Below are positions 1-14,815 of a stretch of 64,000 nucleotides of DNA, in pieces. The first letter of the stretch is position 1. Each line of letters opens with the position of its first letter. The DNA comes from Pseudofabraea citricarpa (taxonomy: Eukaryota; Ascomycota; Leotiomycetes; Helotiales; Dermateaceae). Location of the stretch: NCBI GenBank assembly GCA_029641185.1, contig JAPWGK010000026.1, forward strand, positions 310,001 to 374,000. Reading direction: 5' to 3'. The notes under the pieces were generated by a model, which saw only the letters and a list, made by a program, of their open reading frames with translations, ran no database searches and had not been told where the DNA came from. The translations under genes were made by a program, and so were the position numbers.

Positions 1-3000
1 TAATAAACTAAGAACTTTTATATTTACTAAGATCTATAAGTTTACTAAGACTTATACCTAAGCTAAGAAGGATCTTATCTACTTACTTAAGTAAGATAAT
101 AATAATACTATTATTATTAATAAGCTACTAGACCTCTAGTTATATAATAATCTAAATAAGACCTTTAACCTAATTACTCTCTTTATACTAGTAGTTAATA
201 ACCTTATATAAACTATTATAACCCTTAGTATAATACTTAATAATATAACTATAAAGATATAAGCCTCTAAAGCGGCTCCTAATTATAATAAGATTAATAA
301 TATTACTAATATAATAGCTAAGATATTATTAGAAGATTATATTACCTTTAAGATTATTATAATTAAGTACTAGAAAGAGAAAGATAAGCTACTTATTATT
401 ACTAGTAAAAGTAATACTAGAGTTAATATATTAGAGATCGAGTTTTATAATAATAAGCTAGAGTTACTTAAGTAATATAATAATTATAATATTAAAGAGA
501 AGGTTAATAAGATATATTATATAATAGAAGTATATAACTATAAGTATAATTCGAGTTATATAATAGGTATAAATCCTAGTACTAGTATTTATATTAGTAC
601 TTTATAAACCGGCTATTAATAGTCTAACTTTATAGATTAAGATTATATTTATTAGTATTATAATAAGTACTTTTATTTCTCTAGTAACTACCTAATACTT
701 ACCTATTATATAAAGGTTAAAATCGTTTATAAAGATAAGAGTAATAGCTAGGTATATCTCTAGACTTATAAGATCTAATTTAATATCCTTTTAGAAGGCT
801 AAGATATCTTAAGGTATTCTTATAAAAAATAATATTTATATTATAATAATAATAAGATCTCTTATTATAATCGATTTAAGATACTTTAGCTTAAGAAGAA
901 TATAAAGACTAAATCTAATATTAATATTAAGGCGAGTAAATATAAGCTTACTAAGATTCTATAAATATAAGAAGAAAGATATTATAACTAGCTTTATTAG
1001 TATATAAGATAATATTATAGCTCTCTAGTATATAATACTAGTTACTAAATTTAAAGAAGAGTTAGACTCCTACTATTAGTTATAGCTAGTTATAATAAGT
1101 AAAGATAATAAGATTAAGTAAATTATACTTAATACTCTTATTATTATACCTATAAGCCTAAGGGGTACCCTAGTAGTTACTAATACCTCTAGAAAGACTA
1201 AGTTAAGTATAAGTATCTAAAAGAATACTAAGAAGCTAGAGAGAATTATTAAGTTTATTACTCTAATATCTAGAATTATAGATTTAGATATTTTAGAGTA
1301 AGTATTTTATTAATATAAACTAATTAATACTAAGATATCTAGGTATAATAGGAAGCTCCTAAATATTTAGGGAACTCTTATTAAGAACTTAACGTAACTA
1401 GGCCTAGATAATAATAAGACCTTAGAAGCTACTAAAGCTAAGGAGAAGAAGAAATATAAGTTTTATATCTTATAAGCTAAGATACTTAAAATATAATATA
1501 TAATTATAAATTAAACGATTATACTTATATATAAATAAGCTTTTATCTTTAATTAAATAAACCTAGCTTAAGTTATAGGAATTAGCTATTATTAACTTCT
1601 AAGTAATACGATTTAAATTAATATACTAAAGGTTAGGAAGCTAGGACTTTATATAAGTATAAGCTTTCTTATATAAAATATAACTACTAGAGTTAATATT
1701 CTATTATATTATATTAATAGCTTATACTTACTAGTTATTATTTATAGCTATAATAATTAGAAGTTAATATAAGTAACAGGTATAATAAATATAAGTACTA
1801 AGATTAATATTATAACTTATAATATCTAGAGAAAAACTAGTCTTAGTATTAAGGAAAAAAAAAACCTTATAATTATTAATTATAAGAGAATCTTTAAGTA
1901 ATTCTTAGGGTTTATAATAATATATAGCTAGATATTAGTAGTATATAAGTAACCTTATATATCTATATAATATAATAATTAGGCTACGGCTTAGTACTTA
2001 AGTAGCTATTTATATATAAGATAAAAGCGAGCTTAGAATAAGACTTAAAAAAGAATTATAAGATATAAATTATAGCTAATAATAATATTAGTAAGATCGA
2101 GCTTTTATATCTTTATATTACTACTTATAAGTTTAAGATCTAAGTAATATAATAATAAGATCTAGAGAATAACTTAGACTCTAGGAGTAACTTAGAAAAC
2201 TAAGTATTAATTTATTATAAGAGAAGTAAGTTAAGAGATATATAAATAAACCTCTTAAATATATATAAGAAACCTTACTAAAAGAGAAAAAGACGAGCTT
2301 AATATAAGGAAAATAATAAAAGATTATAATATACTTATAAATATAAACGCGAATAAGAAAGCTAATATTTTATTATATTTATTATTAAGATAAAAGAAAT
2401 ATAAGAAGATTTAAGAAATACTTAAGCTAGGTTATAAGCTTAAGAAAGCCTTCTTAGTTAAAGCTCTAAGACTTAAAAAAGCTTAATAAGTATTTACTAG
2501 AAGTTTACTAAGTATTTTATTAGTTCTCTTAGAAACCTTAATATTAGAAAATAAGCCTAAGATACCTAAGAGTAAAAGAATAATAAGAGTAATTTTATAG
2601 AATTCTTTTTTCTTAAAAAGCGGTTTATATATTATTAGTCTTAAAAGACTATTAAGGTTATAAGTATTTTATAAAAGTATAATACTTCCTCCTTTTAAGA
2701 TAAGATATAAAAGGAAAATCTCGATTCTCTATAAGTAAAAGGCTTAAAAGATAAGACTTATAAATCTTAGAAAAAATATAAGAATTAAGTTATCTAGTTT
2801 TAATAACTAAGAGAAAGTTATTAAGTTAATAGAAAAGCTATTAGTTATTCTAGGTCCTTATAATAACTAGTTTAAGCCTTAATATATAAAGTTTCTAAAA
2901 GGCTAAAAACTTATACTAGAAAGAATATAAGGCTTATTTATAGGTAATATATTAACCTTAAAAAAGAAAGAAGTATTCTAAGAGATATTTTATAATAAAA

Positions 3001-3129
3001 AAGAATATTCTCGTTTAACTAGTTAAAGAAAGAACTTATAAAACTAGAGGTTACTAAGTTATAAGAAATTAAGATAATATTATATAAAATATAATAGATA
3101 TAAAATTTTCGATTACTAAGGGATTTTAT

Positions 3130-3620
3130 AAGATTATATATAAGATAATAAGCGAGCGTATTACTAATAATATACTAGAAAGTTATTATAAGCCGTATAA
3201 AAACTTATAATTCCTAGTTATAAAAGAAAAGCTAAATAAATATAAACTTATAAGCGTAGCTATAAAGTATAATATAATAATAATTAAAGATATTAATCTT
3301 TTTTTATTAATAGATTCTTTTATAAAGGAGTTTATATATCTTTAGATTATTAGCTTAATCGATTTATTCTCTAGCTATAATTAGATTCTATTAACTAAGT
3401 AAAGTAAAAACTTAACCGTTTTCTTTATAGATAATATTAGACTACTAAGGGCTATTACTCTTATATAAGGCGTAATAAATTTAGTAGCTTAGTTCGTATA
3501 TATTATATCTAAAATATTCTTTTCCTTAAATCTTTATATTATTAAATTATTCCTTAATAATATTAATATTAAAAAACCTTATTTATAATATAATAATAAA
3601 GAAGTTCTTTTAGGAGTTTA
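3130..3620 (+). pseudogene. Ty3/gypsy reverse transcriptase relic
   Basis: Read through its RIP stops, the plus strand keeps the typical order of a fungal gypsy reverse transcriptase. A YRPY-N-like entry segment lies at about 3,185. An S-L-I-D-x-F-S-x-Y-N block surrounds 3,361 and retains the first catalytic Asp codon (GAT). An L-x-Q-G-x-T-N-x-V-A-Q-F-V block lies at about 3,460-3,510. The second catalytic box, F-L-D-D-I in functional relatives, reads AAT AAT at 3,556-3,561, so both aspartates are now asparagine codons, as G-to-A RIP would produce. Several internal TAA/TAG codons fall where Gln is normal in the family. The element is dead. Assignment rests on motif order only. Confidence 0.8.
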
Positions 3621-5179
3621 ATAATTTATAATAAAATATATATAAAACCTTAGTAAGATATTACTTAAGCTTAAGAGAATAAGTTTAATTATTAGTCTTA
3701 AGTCTAAGTTTTATATAAAAGATATTAAAGTTATTAGATTCGTTTATAAGCTTAAGGGTAAATTACTTATTAATATAAAGATTATAAAGCTAATTAATTA
3801 GCTAGATCTAACTAATATAAAAGAAGTTCGTATTTTCTTAGGAATTTATATATATTATCGTATCTAGATTAAAACTTTTATACTTATTATAAAGTTATTA
3901 TATAGTTTATTAAAAAGAATATAATATTTAAGTAAGATAAAAGATACTAGAAAGCTAAACTAAAGCTTATTAAAGTATTAATAAAAGCTTTTTATCTTAT
4001 TATAATTAACTATAAGCTTAAAGTAAAAATAATTTATATTATTATTAATATAAGTCTAGATAACTAAGAAGATATACTTTCTTAGGATAATAAAGATAAA
4101 AAGAAATATCTAAGTAAATATAAGTTAGAGATATAAAATTTAGCTAAGTATAATTATAATATTATTAAATATAAGTATAAAAGTATTCTTAAGATACTTA
4201 AGAAAGTAAAAGAGTATATTATTAGAGTATATTTTACTCTTAAGATAAATACTAATATATTTATCGCTTAGCTTAATAATATTATTTTAGATATACCTAG
4301 TATATTATTAATAAGATAAATTACTTAGATTTAGTTATTCGATTTTAAGATTATATATATACCTAGTAAGAAAAATAAAGTTATAAATATATTATCTTAT
4401 TATCTTATTATAAAAGAGGAACTTGAAAATAAAAAGTAAAAAAAAGAGATTAATAATTATATTACCTTTTAACTTAGCTTTCTTTAAATAATATTTGTTT
4501 TAAGATCTTATACTCGCTCGAACGCTAAAATAAGTATTATCCTCTAGGGTAAGTAAAGCCTTAAGTCGAAATAAATTATAATATTTCTTATAACTCTTAA
4601 GAGATTAGCTAATATTAGAGACAAAGAATAATTAGTATTTTAATAATATATTATAAGATTCTAAGTATACTAAAGCGTATTATAATAAAAACTTACTAGG
4701 AGTAAGTATAAACGATATATTATTAATAATCTAAAAAAATAAGCAAGTATTATTAAGAACTTATATAATAAAGAGGTATATAAAAGATAAGAGATAATAT
4801 ATATAAAGGTAATAAAATATTACTTCTAGAAGAAATAATATAAGTAAGTAAAAGTATATATAATATTATATCTTTAGTATTAATTTAGGTTATATAATAT
4901 TACTTATAAGATAATCTATATAACTAGAGTATTATATATATATTATAAATAATATCTAGATATTATTAATCTTCTATTAAGTATAAGAAAGTCTTTTATT
5001 ATTAATATATATAAGAAGGTATTAGGTATAATTATAAGGCGTATTATTTCTAAGATAAATTCTACTTATATTACTACTTTTATTAAAAAGAATATTCTTT
5101 ATATTTATAGTATATTTAAGATCCTTATTATTAATAAAAGGCCTAAGAACTAGGAAAGCTTTAATAATCTTATATCTAA

Positions 5180-5290
5180 GCTCGAGTTTATTAAGATACA
5201 AGTAAGTACTTATAATCCTTATACTTAAGGCTTAATTAAAAGAGGCTACTTTAATATAAAGGTAGCTTTCTCTAAGATTATAAATAAGAT
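5180..5290 (+). pseudogene. Ty3/gypsy integrase core relic
   Basis: A plus-strand segment reads Y-N-P-x-x-(stop)-G-L-I-K-R-G-Y, matching the end of the retroviral-type integrase core (YNPQ-x-x-G-x-x-E-R-x-H in intact fungal gypsy elements). The catalytic glutamate codon is AAA (Lys) at 5,238-5,240 and a Gln codon has become TAA, both consistent with RIP. It lies about 1.7 kb downstream of the reverse transcriptase on the same strand, the Ty3/gypsy order RT - RNase H - integrase. RNase H is presumably between them but I could not place it. Confidence 0.72.
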
Positions 5291-6555
5291 ATTTAAGAAC
5301 TAGCTAAGATATATTAAGAAGGTCTACTTTATAAATAATATTATAATAAAAACTCTTATAAGGCTTATTACGTTTTATTTATAATTTAGCTTTAAGATTA
5401 TACTTATTATTAAAAGCAAGTACCTAATATAATAATATCTAAGGTAAGATCTAATTAAGAAGATAAATAAAAAGTTTTTAATTATTTTATATATTAAGTA
5501 ACTTAAAATTTATAATAAATATATATTAAAGGTTCTACTAATAAAGTAATATAAATGCTAAGAATCGAAAGAAGTTACTAATTATAATTATATCTTATAA
5601 AAAGAATTATTTCTTAAAAGGAATATTATCCTTATATTTAATATTATATAAGAAGCTAATATATTAAAATAATAAATACTTAATTTTAGATAAAAAGGCT
5701 TATATATAATTTTAAAAGCTAATAATAAGAAGGATACTTATTAGCTTAGTAAAATAAATATAACTTCTCTTTATAATACTTATATAAGATATAAATTAAA
5801 GAAATTTATTTAAAGAGAAGATATTTATATTCTTACTAATAATATTAAGCCTTCTAAAGATAAGGCTATTATTAGAATATTAATACGTCTAGACCTTAGA
5901 AACCCTAATAAGCTTTTATTAAGCCCTAAGGTAAAACTTATTAATAACTTACTTAGTCTTTTAAAAGTATCTACGTAATTATAAGAATAACCTAATAATC
6001 TTAGGCTAACTTTCTAAGTATTAGCTAAGATAAGTTAATAAGATAATATATAAGAAACCTTTTTAGAGAAAGCTAATAATAATAAGATTAATATAATTAT
6101 TAAAAATACTAAAAAAGAAATATTAGAAGAAGCTCTTATTATACGATCCTAAGTAATTATATAAGCTACTTATATAAAAGAGATTTTTAGATAATAAGAA
6201 CTTAATAAATAATAAGAATTAATTTTATATAAAAAGAAGCTAATAATAATAATAGGATCAGAAATTAGCTATAATATACTAATAATAATATATAAAAGAC
6301 CGAGAGTAAAATATTTTTCTCTAGGGTATTTTCTTTATTTATAGTCTAATTCGTAATATTTTAATACCTAGTATTTTAAAGGAAGAATTATATTTAGTTT
6401 AAGGTTTAAATATCTTTTAGTAGCTCCTTTTATTTAATATTTTACTAATAAATTTCCTTTTATATTATTATTATTATTTTTATATATTATTCGTTTAAGT
6501 TTAATTTTATTTTCTTAATTTAAGTATTATTTCTTTATTTAAATTTTTTTTTTAT

Positions 6556-6567
6556 AATTAGGGGACG
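6556..6567 (+). other. Possible polypurine tract ending the gypsy element
   Basis: A short G-rich run (AGGGGACG) stands out in otherwise GC-poor DNA about 1.3 kb after the integrase relic. LTR retrotransposons carry a purine tract just before the 3' LTR, so this could mark the end of the internal region. I could not match flanking LTRs, so the call is tentative. Confidence 0.25.
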
Positions 6568-9500
6568 ACTAATATATAAGAGAAAAAGAAAGAAAATCCT
6601 TAAATTATAAAAAGTCTTTTAAGGATTAAAAGTTATAATAAGATTCTAGGAGTTTTTACTAAGTATATATTAAGTATTCTAAGTATTATTAATAAGTTTA
6701 TCTAGGTAATTCTTTAAATAATTTTAAATAAAATTTATATAAATATAAGATACGAATATTATAAATTATTAAGTAGAATAATACTTTAATTTTATAAGTA
6801 TAAATCTATTTATTTATCTAAACGTATAATTATATATAAGATTAGATATTAGAAAATAAGAACTCTTAAACCTAGAAATAATTTATTATTATAAATACTT
6901 AAGTAAAGATTTTATAAGAGTAAAATATAAAAGGATTTCTTACTAGGATTCCTAGATCGTATATAAAGTCTCTTTAGTAAACTCCTTAAACTTATTAAAG
7001 TTATTATAAAAGCGGATTAACTTATCTTAACTATTATTATTACTAAATTTAGTAGAAGTAATAATAGAGGTAAATATAAGAATAATAATAGTAAAAGTAT
7101 TAGTAATAAGTTTCTTTTTTATACGATTAGCTTTCTTAAGGATCTCTAGAGCCTTATTATACTCTTTATAAGCTTTATAGAGTTTTAAGTAACCCTTAGG
7201 AAATAATAAAAGGTTCTTCTTATAAAAGCGATTATAAATTATTAGTATAATCTATTTTAAATTATATATAATATTAATCGAAATCTAAAAGTCGTTTAAA
7301 TACTTATTTAGTTTCTTAGTTATTTTATTCTTTTTATTCTTAGTATTATAAAAGTAATATAATATAAATATTTTATTTCGAATCTTAAGAATAAAAATAT
7401 CTAGCTTATTAAGATACTTAGACTAGGATAATATTAGCTAAGATTATATAAGTTAGGAATAAATTACTTATATAAATATAATACTTTAAGTAATTAAAAC
7501 TAATAATATAAGAATAATATTTATTATCTAAAAAATAAGAATAATTAAGTAGTATAATAAGCGTAAAAAAGACTCTCTTAATATAAAGAGAATATAAGAA
7601 CGGTTTTATAAGAGCTTTTAGTTTTCTAGAAGATAATAAAAAAGCAAAAATAATATTAAAAGTATTATAATATAATCGCTTTAAAAGCGAAGAAATCTAG
7701 TTATTATTAGGACTAAAAGAACGCTTTAGAGTATTCTTTAGGTATATAAAGATCTTTTACTAAGAATATATTTTATAAGATAAGGAAATAAAAAGAAATT
7801 TTTCTTTTTTTTCTTTTTTTTAGTTATTATCTTTATTATAAGAATTATTATTAATATTTATATTTATATCCTTAGCTTATTAATTAATAGCTTTATTAAT
7901 ACGATTAAAGTTACTAGTATTAAAAGGGTTAATACTTTTATTAACTAAAGGAATAATAATATCCTTAGAAGTACTCGTATTATTCTTTAGATTTATAATT
8001 AAGTCTTTCGAAGTCGTAGCCTTATTATTCTTTTTCTTAGCTTATAAAGATAAGCGTAACTTAATCTAATAATATAATTACTTATATTTCTTAACTAGAA
8101 TATTAGACTAGTTTCCTCTTAATCTAATTAAAGTAATAAGTAATATAATCCTAGTATTAGAAGTAAAAAGCTAAGTTAAAGCTTAATTTTATAATCGAGT
8201 CTAATAACTAAAAGTTAGAGTACTAATAGATAGAGAGCTTATATTACTTAATAGTTAATTACCTTTTAACTTAGGAGTTACTAGAATAATCTTTTTAATT
8301 ATAAAGTCTAAGTATTACTCTAAATTATAAATTTAATTTTTTAGGATAATACCTATAAACTTTAGAAGCTTCTTTTAAATAAACTTAAGATTACTAGTAA
8401 TAACCTTCTTCTTTTAATAAATATAAAATAAGTTCTTTATATTATATATTAAGTTTTATAAATACTTAGTTAATACTTAGTAAAATCTTATTAAGTAAAA
8501 AGATAAACTTACTAGAAGGTAATTAATAAATTAGAGCTTTTTTTCTTATTCCTTAGTATAAAAGCTCTTTTATAAAACTAAGATTTTCTTTAAGTAATTA
8601 TAAAAATACTTTTTTACCTTTAACTTATTTTTATTTAAGAAGTTAAATAAAATATTAGGTATAATCTTTTTCTTATTTTCCTAACTTAGAACTTTCTTCT
8701 AAGGCTAAAGTTAATAGCTAGATAATAAATAATAAGACTAAGGAACTTATAAAAGTAAGTATAAGTTTTACGAAAATAATATAATAAGACTTATAAATAA
8801 TAATTAGATAATTATAATATTTTAATAAAGAATTTCGAGTATTATTAGGTAGACCTAATTTATAATACGCGTCTTTTAGTACCTAGAGCGAGTTTTTTTT
8901 TAGAAGTATATTATATAAAACTTTAAAAATAAAAGCTATTATTTTATCTTTATTATTAAGTATATTAAATAAGAAGTAATTATACTCTAGGGTTATAAGA
9001 GTTTTAGCTTATTACTAGGCTATTTTACTAATAGCCTCTTGTTTTATAAGTTATATATCCTTAGGATTATTAGAGATAATCGAATTATTAAAAGTAAAAG
9101 AATATTCGAGTAAGCTTAGCTTTATACGAAGTTTATATTAATATTTTATTATTAGCTTAAAAATAGCTTATCGTTTAATAAAATAAAGCTTATTCTTAAG
9201 CTTATTAAGAGTATTATATAAGGTAATAAAATCTAAGGGTATTAGAACTAAGTTAAAATATACGTTTATTAACTTATTAGTATTTATAATTATTTTTTTT
9301 TCTAGGATAAAAATAATTTATATAAGAGTTAGCTTAAGCCTAGATATAATAATTTAGGGCGTATACCTATTTAAAGTAATAAGTATCCTTATAGTTACTT
9401 AGTATATAAAATATCTTAATAAAATATTACTTATCTTTTATAAGATAATTTAATAAAACTTTTATAAAATAAGATAAAATAAAAAACTTATATAAAAAGA

Positions 9501-12500
9501 TACTAGTATATATATTATCTTTTATTATAATAATAAGTTCTTATATTTAGTATAAGCGCTTATAATTAATTATACGAACTTTTATTAAGCTTTTATAAAA
9601 GATAATAAGAAGAAGAAAAATAAACTTATTATATTAAAATAATTTATAACTAGTTTCTTAGGAATAAGATTAAGAGTTTTATACTTAGATTAAGACTATA
9701 ATATAAGAAATAATTAGTATAAAAGTAAATTAACGTATATTACTAACTTATATAATAAGATTAATAATAGATAGTTTAAGAACTAGGAATAAAAATTATA
9801 AAAGAACTTACTAGATCTAAAAGAAGAAAAGTAAATATATTAGAGATTAAAAGAAGAAAATAATAAAGACTTAGTAGGATATTATAAAGTTAAAGTTATA
9901 AAGATATTTTATTTTAGTTTAAATAAAGGAAGCGAAAGAATTTATAGGTAAAAGATAATTTAGCTAAAGTATTTTTTTTTTATATAATAAAAGATAAGTA
10001 TTATAATTATAATTAAAAGGAAGAGTATAATATTAAATTAATTTTTAGAAGGTAAAAATAATAAATATTAAAGTTTATAGTATATCTAAATAAAAAGAAA
10101 GAAGAATTATAGCTTTATATCTTAAGTTAAAGGATTTTCTATAATTAAAACGCTTAGTTTTATACTAAGAATAATAATTCCTATAAGAGATCTAAGCTAA
10201 AAATAACTTAACCGGTTATTAGGAGTATTTATTAGAGGAATATAAGTTTATTTATTATAAGGGAAAAATAATCTAAGAGTTATAAGGTTATCTTTTAGGA
10301 GATAATTAGAAGAGCGGATTATAATAGCCTAGAGTTATAAGAGATATATATCTTATACCTTAACTTTAATCTATTAAAAATAAAAGATACCTAATAGTAT
10401 TATAAGAAAGACTATTATATAAGAGACGAATATAATAGGATTATATACTCGATTTTATTACTTTCTTTACTTTTATAAGGAGTTATTATTACCTTAGGTA
10501 CTATTATATAGGGACTTTATAAGTATTCTTTAAGTACTCTAGGAGTTATATATAATTAATTTATATTTTATTACGATAATTAATTAATTACTTCTTTTAT
10601 CTCTTACTTTTATAACTATTAATTCGATTACTAAATATACCTTATATATAGTTATATATATTATATTAGTTACTAGTTATATTTATAGTATTATAGATTC
10701 GGATACGCCTTAATATTTATCGCTTTATTATAATATATAAATACTTCTTCTTTTTCGTATATTAATAAATTCTTATTACTTATATACTTAATTATATCTT
10801 CTAGTAAGATAAGTTTCTACTTTAATAATATTAGGCTTAATTTAATAGTAATAAGTTTATCTTTAAAATAATTATAAATATTAACTTTTATACTTCTTAA
10901 ATTTATTATATTAATATCCTTTTTCTAAGATAAAAGAGATATAAAATATAAAAAAAGGTTCTTTTAAAATATACTTTAGTAAAAGTTATCTTAATAAAAA
11001 TCCTTAATTATATCTTTATTATCTTAATCTTTATTCTAATTTTTATCTTTTTTAGGATCGAAATATATAATTTAGATTTCTTTTATAAAGTATATTTTTT
11101 ATTAAGATTACTTTTTATTTATTAGATTAATTAAGATTAATATTATAATACGTATTTTATTACTTTTTAATTATTTAATATATAATCTAACTTCGAGTTT
11201 ATTATATATTTCTTTTATTATCTTATTATAAGCTTTAAGCGCTTTATTCTTTCTTATTAATTCTAGGTAATCTCTTAGTAAAAGTAATATTATATATAAC
11301 CTTCTTAGCTTAGAATACTTAGATATTTTTATATTTAAGTTATAAGAATATTTTTAATTACTAATAATTTTAGTCTTTTTAGTTAATCTACGTCCGGTTT
11401 TTTTATTATATAATTAAATTATATATACTATTATATTATAAATGCTAATAATATTCTTATTTTTTTTTATTTTTTCTTTAGTTATAAATTTATATCTTAG
11501 GTCTAAAGTCTTACTTATAACTTCCTAAAAAGTTATAAGCGATTTACTTTTCTCTAGCTTTTAGTATCGTTCTTATTATTATCTTTCTTATAACTATTAT
11601 ATTTAATCTCTTTTATATTAGATTCTTTCTTATTATTAGATTCGTTTTATAATTAACTTAAAATCTTTTAGATAAATTCTAAAAACTTATTATTATCTTT
11701 ATTACTTTCTTTAGATTTCTTATTTATAAGTAAAACTTAACCTAATAGCTTTATTCCTTAATAAACCTTAATCTTAATAGAGATATAATTATTAGTTTTT
11801 ATATAATCTATTTTTACTTAAGTTAATTTTATTATTTTTAGGTTATTTCTAATAAAATATTATTTAAAACTATAAAATCTAATAATATTAGCTTACTTAA
11901 GCTATAATCTACCTAAGATAACTTAGTATAAAGTCTTACTATTAATAATATAAAAATCTTATTTTATTATTATTATTATAGTTTTTATCTTAATTATAAT
12001 ATAATAATAAAGCTACTTATAAGAGTTATCTACGATTTTTATATATAAACTCTTATCTCAAACTTATATATAATTAAGTTATTATATAACCTTTGTGTTA
12101 ATAATATTAATTCTTAATCTCGTATTAATTAGATCGTATTTTACTTATTATATTATTATAATATCTTTTATAGATAAAAGGAATATAATAATATAAAAAT
12201 TTAAAATTAATATTCCTTTTATTAATAATAAAATTAAAACTAATAATACTTTAACTTCTCTTTTATCTTTAACTATTATACGTTAAGGAAATTTATATAA
12301 TATAATATTATTCTTATAATAATTATTATACGCTTTTCTTTATTTCTTTATATTCTTTTTCTCTCCTTCTTATAATATAAGTTCTTCTATTATTTAAGTA
12401 CGCGCTTATAAATAAATTAAAAAGAATTATACCTAAGAGATCCTAAAGTTATAAGCTAACTTACTTTTAGTAAAATTAATTTATATATTATAAGATTTTC

Positions 12501-14815
12501 TTTCTTATATAACTTTAATCTTTTTATTAGGGACTTTCTTCTTAATAATAGCCTTTGATTTCGATTTACTAGTCTTATTAGGAATATTATTACCTAGGGA
12601 TTTTCTTTTATTTATTATATTTACTTTAGCTATAATTATTTTACTAGGTATATTATATTATATTATCTTAATATTATAGGTTTTAGTTAGTCTAAACGTA
12701 ATAAAAAATCTAGTATTATAGTTTTAGCTATTAAGCTTTATAATTTTAGGTTTTTATTAAGGAGATAATCTCTCTAGGATATATTAGGTTTTAACTTAAG
12801 TTATTTTAGCTTATTAGGGTATAAGAGTTTTTTAGTTATTTCTAAAACTTATATTATTTAAGTTATATTTTCTAAAAGTCTTATCTTAATATTCTTAAGT
12901 TAATTTTACTAATTCTTTTTTATTTAATTTAATAGGGTTTATATAATTATTTATATAATATTTTTTATTATTATAAGAAAAGTAAGTTAATCTTATTAGT
13001 ATTTTATACTTAGAAGTATTTCAACTTATATTATTATACTAATTATTTATTAAGCGTTTATAATCTTAAGATTAATTATATAATTAAGAATTATTATACT
13101 ATTATTTACCCTATTAGTTTTAATTATAACCTTCTAGATTATATACTAATATATTATAAGTTATATTATTTTATATAAGTTATAAAACTTATTTATTAAA
13201 AGAAATATAAAACGATTTTAATATCTTATTAATATTTCCTATTATTTATATAAATATAATATTTTAATCTCTAAGTATCTTAATTAATATTATATTTTTT
13301 AGATTTATTTTAGCTTTATATATATATTTCTTTTTTTCTTTCTTTTATATTATCTCTTCCCCTTAAGATCTTAAAGCTCTTAAGATAATCTTAATAATTT
13401 TCTTAAATTTTATTTCTTTTAATCTAGAATATATACTAATAATAATACGAATAATATTATTACTTAATCTTATAATAAACTAGTTAATAATTTTAGTATC
13501 CTTTAATTTTTTAAGTAGCTTCCGAATTTTTTAAGTCTCTTAGATATAATCGGCTAATATCTTTTCCTTCTAATCTAGCTTATTAAGTTTTTACTAAGTA
13601 AATCGCTTTAACTTATATTATTACTTTTCTTAGAATCTATTAAGTATTAATTATTTAAAGGTAAATTATTTTATTCGGCTTATACGATTTATATTATTAT
13701 AATAAGTTTACGTAATATCTTATATCTTTTTAATCGCCTTTATATATATACGTTTATTAGCTTTAATCTTTTATTTAGTCTTATTTTTATTACCTAGAAT
13801 ACTCTTATAAGATTTATAAATTATATCTAGCTATAACTTAATATTATTTTTATTACTCTTAAAAATAAAGACTTTAATATAAACGTAAGTTATTTTTTAT
13901 TCTTAGTAAGATATAAACTTAGGTATTATTTATAATAATAATATTTCCGGATAAAGTTCTTACTAGAATTCTTCCTTAGTATAAGATCTAAGAATAAAAT
14001 AATTTTTAGAGAAAAATTCGTTTAATTCGACTCTTATTTTTTTTATAAGCTTTTAATAATTAGAGTTTACTCGGATTTATATATTTAATAAGTTATTACT
14101 AATATTATTCTTATATCTAATTTAAATAATATTTCTATAAACTTAAGGGTTTACTTTAACTTTATTACTTATAATAAAGCTTATAAGAGATATCTTATAT
14201 AAAATAGATTAAGATATACTTAAATTAGTTTCTAATATATATCTTTTATAACTTTATAATAATCTAATATCTTAGACTATTATAATCTTATTACTTAGCA
14301 AATATATTTTAAGAAAATAAAAGGTTATTAGATAAAAGAAGGAGAAATCGGTTATATCTTAAGAAAAGTATTAAGGTATATTAATAATAAAAGAGAAAGA
14401 AATTAATAATTATTATTCGATTATATTTAGTAATATTATATATCTTTTATTTAGTAACTTTAAATATCTAATCCTAAATATTACTACTTATAATTCTAAA
14501 ATAAATCGTACTCTTAATACTTAAAAGAGCTTATATATACTTTTATAAAATATATATTATAATATTTCGTTAATTATAAAATATCTGAAATTCGTTTTAA
14601 TTTATCGTTTTCTAAAATATATTACTATTTTAGTTACTTCTACTAGGTTACGTACTATAATATTTAAAATCGCTCGTATAAGGAATTCGAGTATAATTAG
14701 TCTTATTCGAAATATAAAAAATAATCGCTTAGAATATACCTAATCCTTAGTTAGATTACTAGTATAATATAAGACGGAATAGGTAGCTTAAATCCTTAAA
14801 AAGAGTAATATATGA

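Larger units (their letters stand above)
1..14815. repeat. AT-rich RIP-degraded repeat isochore without genes
   Basis: The block is extremely AT-rich. The dinucleotides CA and TG are almost absent, with only a few dozen seen by eye in nearly 15 kb, whereas CG, CT/AG and CC/GG remain. That is the expected result of RIP, which in Pezizomycotina converts CpA to TpA in duplicated DNA. TAA and TAG occur in every frame and no frame stays open for 60 codons. One Ty3/gypsy element is still recognisable on the plus strand. From about 6,600 to 14,800 I could not assign a transposon family on either strand. The right edge is abrupt: the first TG and CA in normal-composition sequence appear at about 14,812-14,842. 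Confidence 0.93.

Noticed and set aside
476..516. Cys-knuckle-like spacing in the RIP block (Y-x2-Y-x9-Y, which could derive from a CCHC knuckle)
   Set aside because: The position expected to be His reads Lys, which RIP cannot produce from a His codon, and a second knuckle does not fit.
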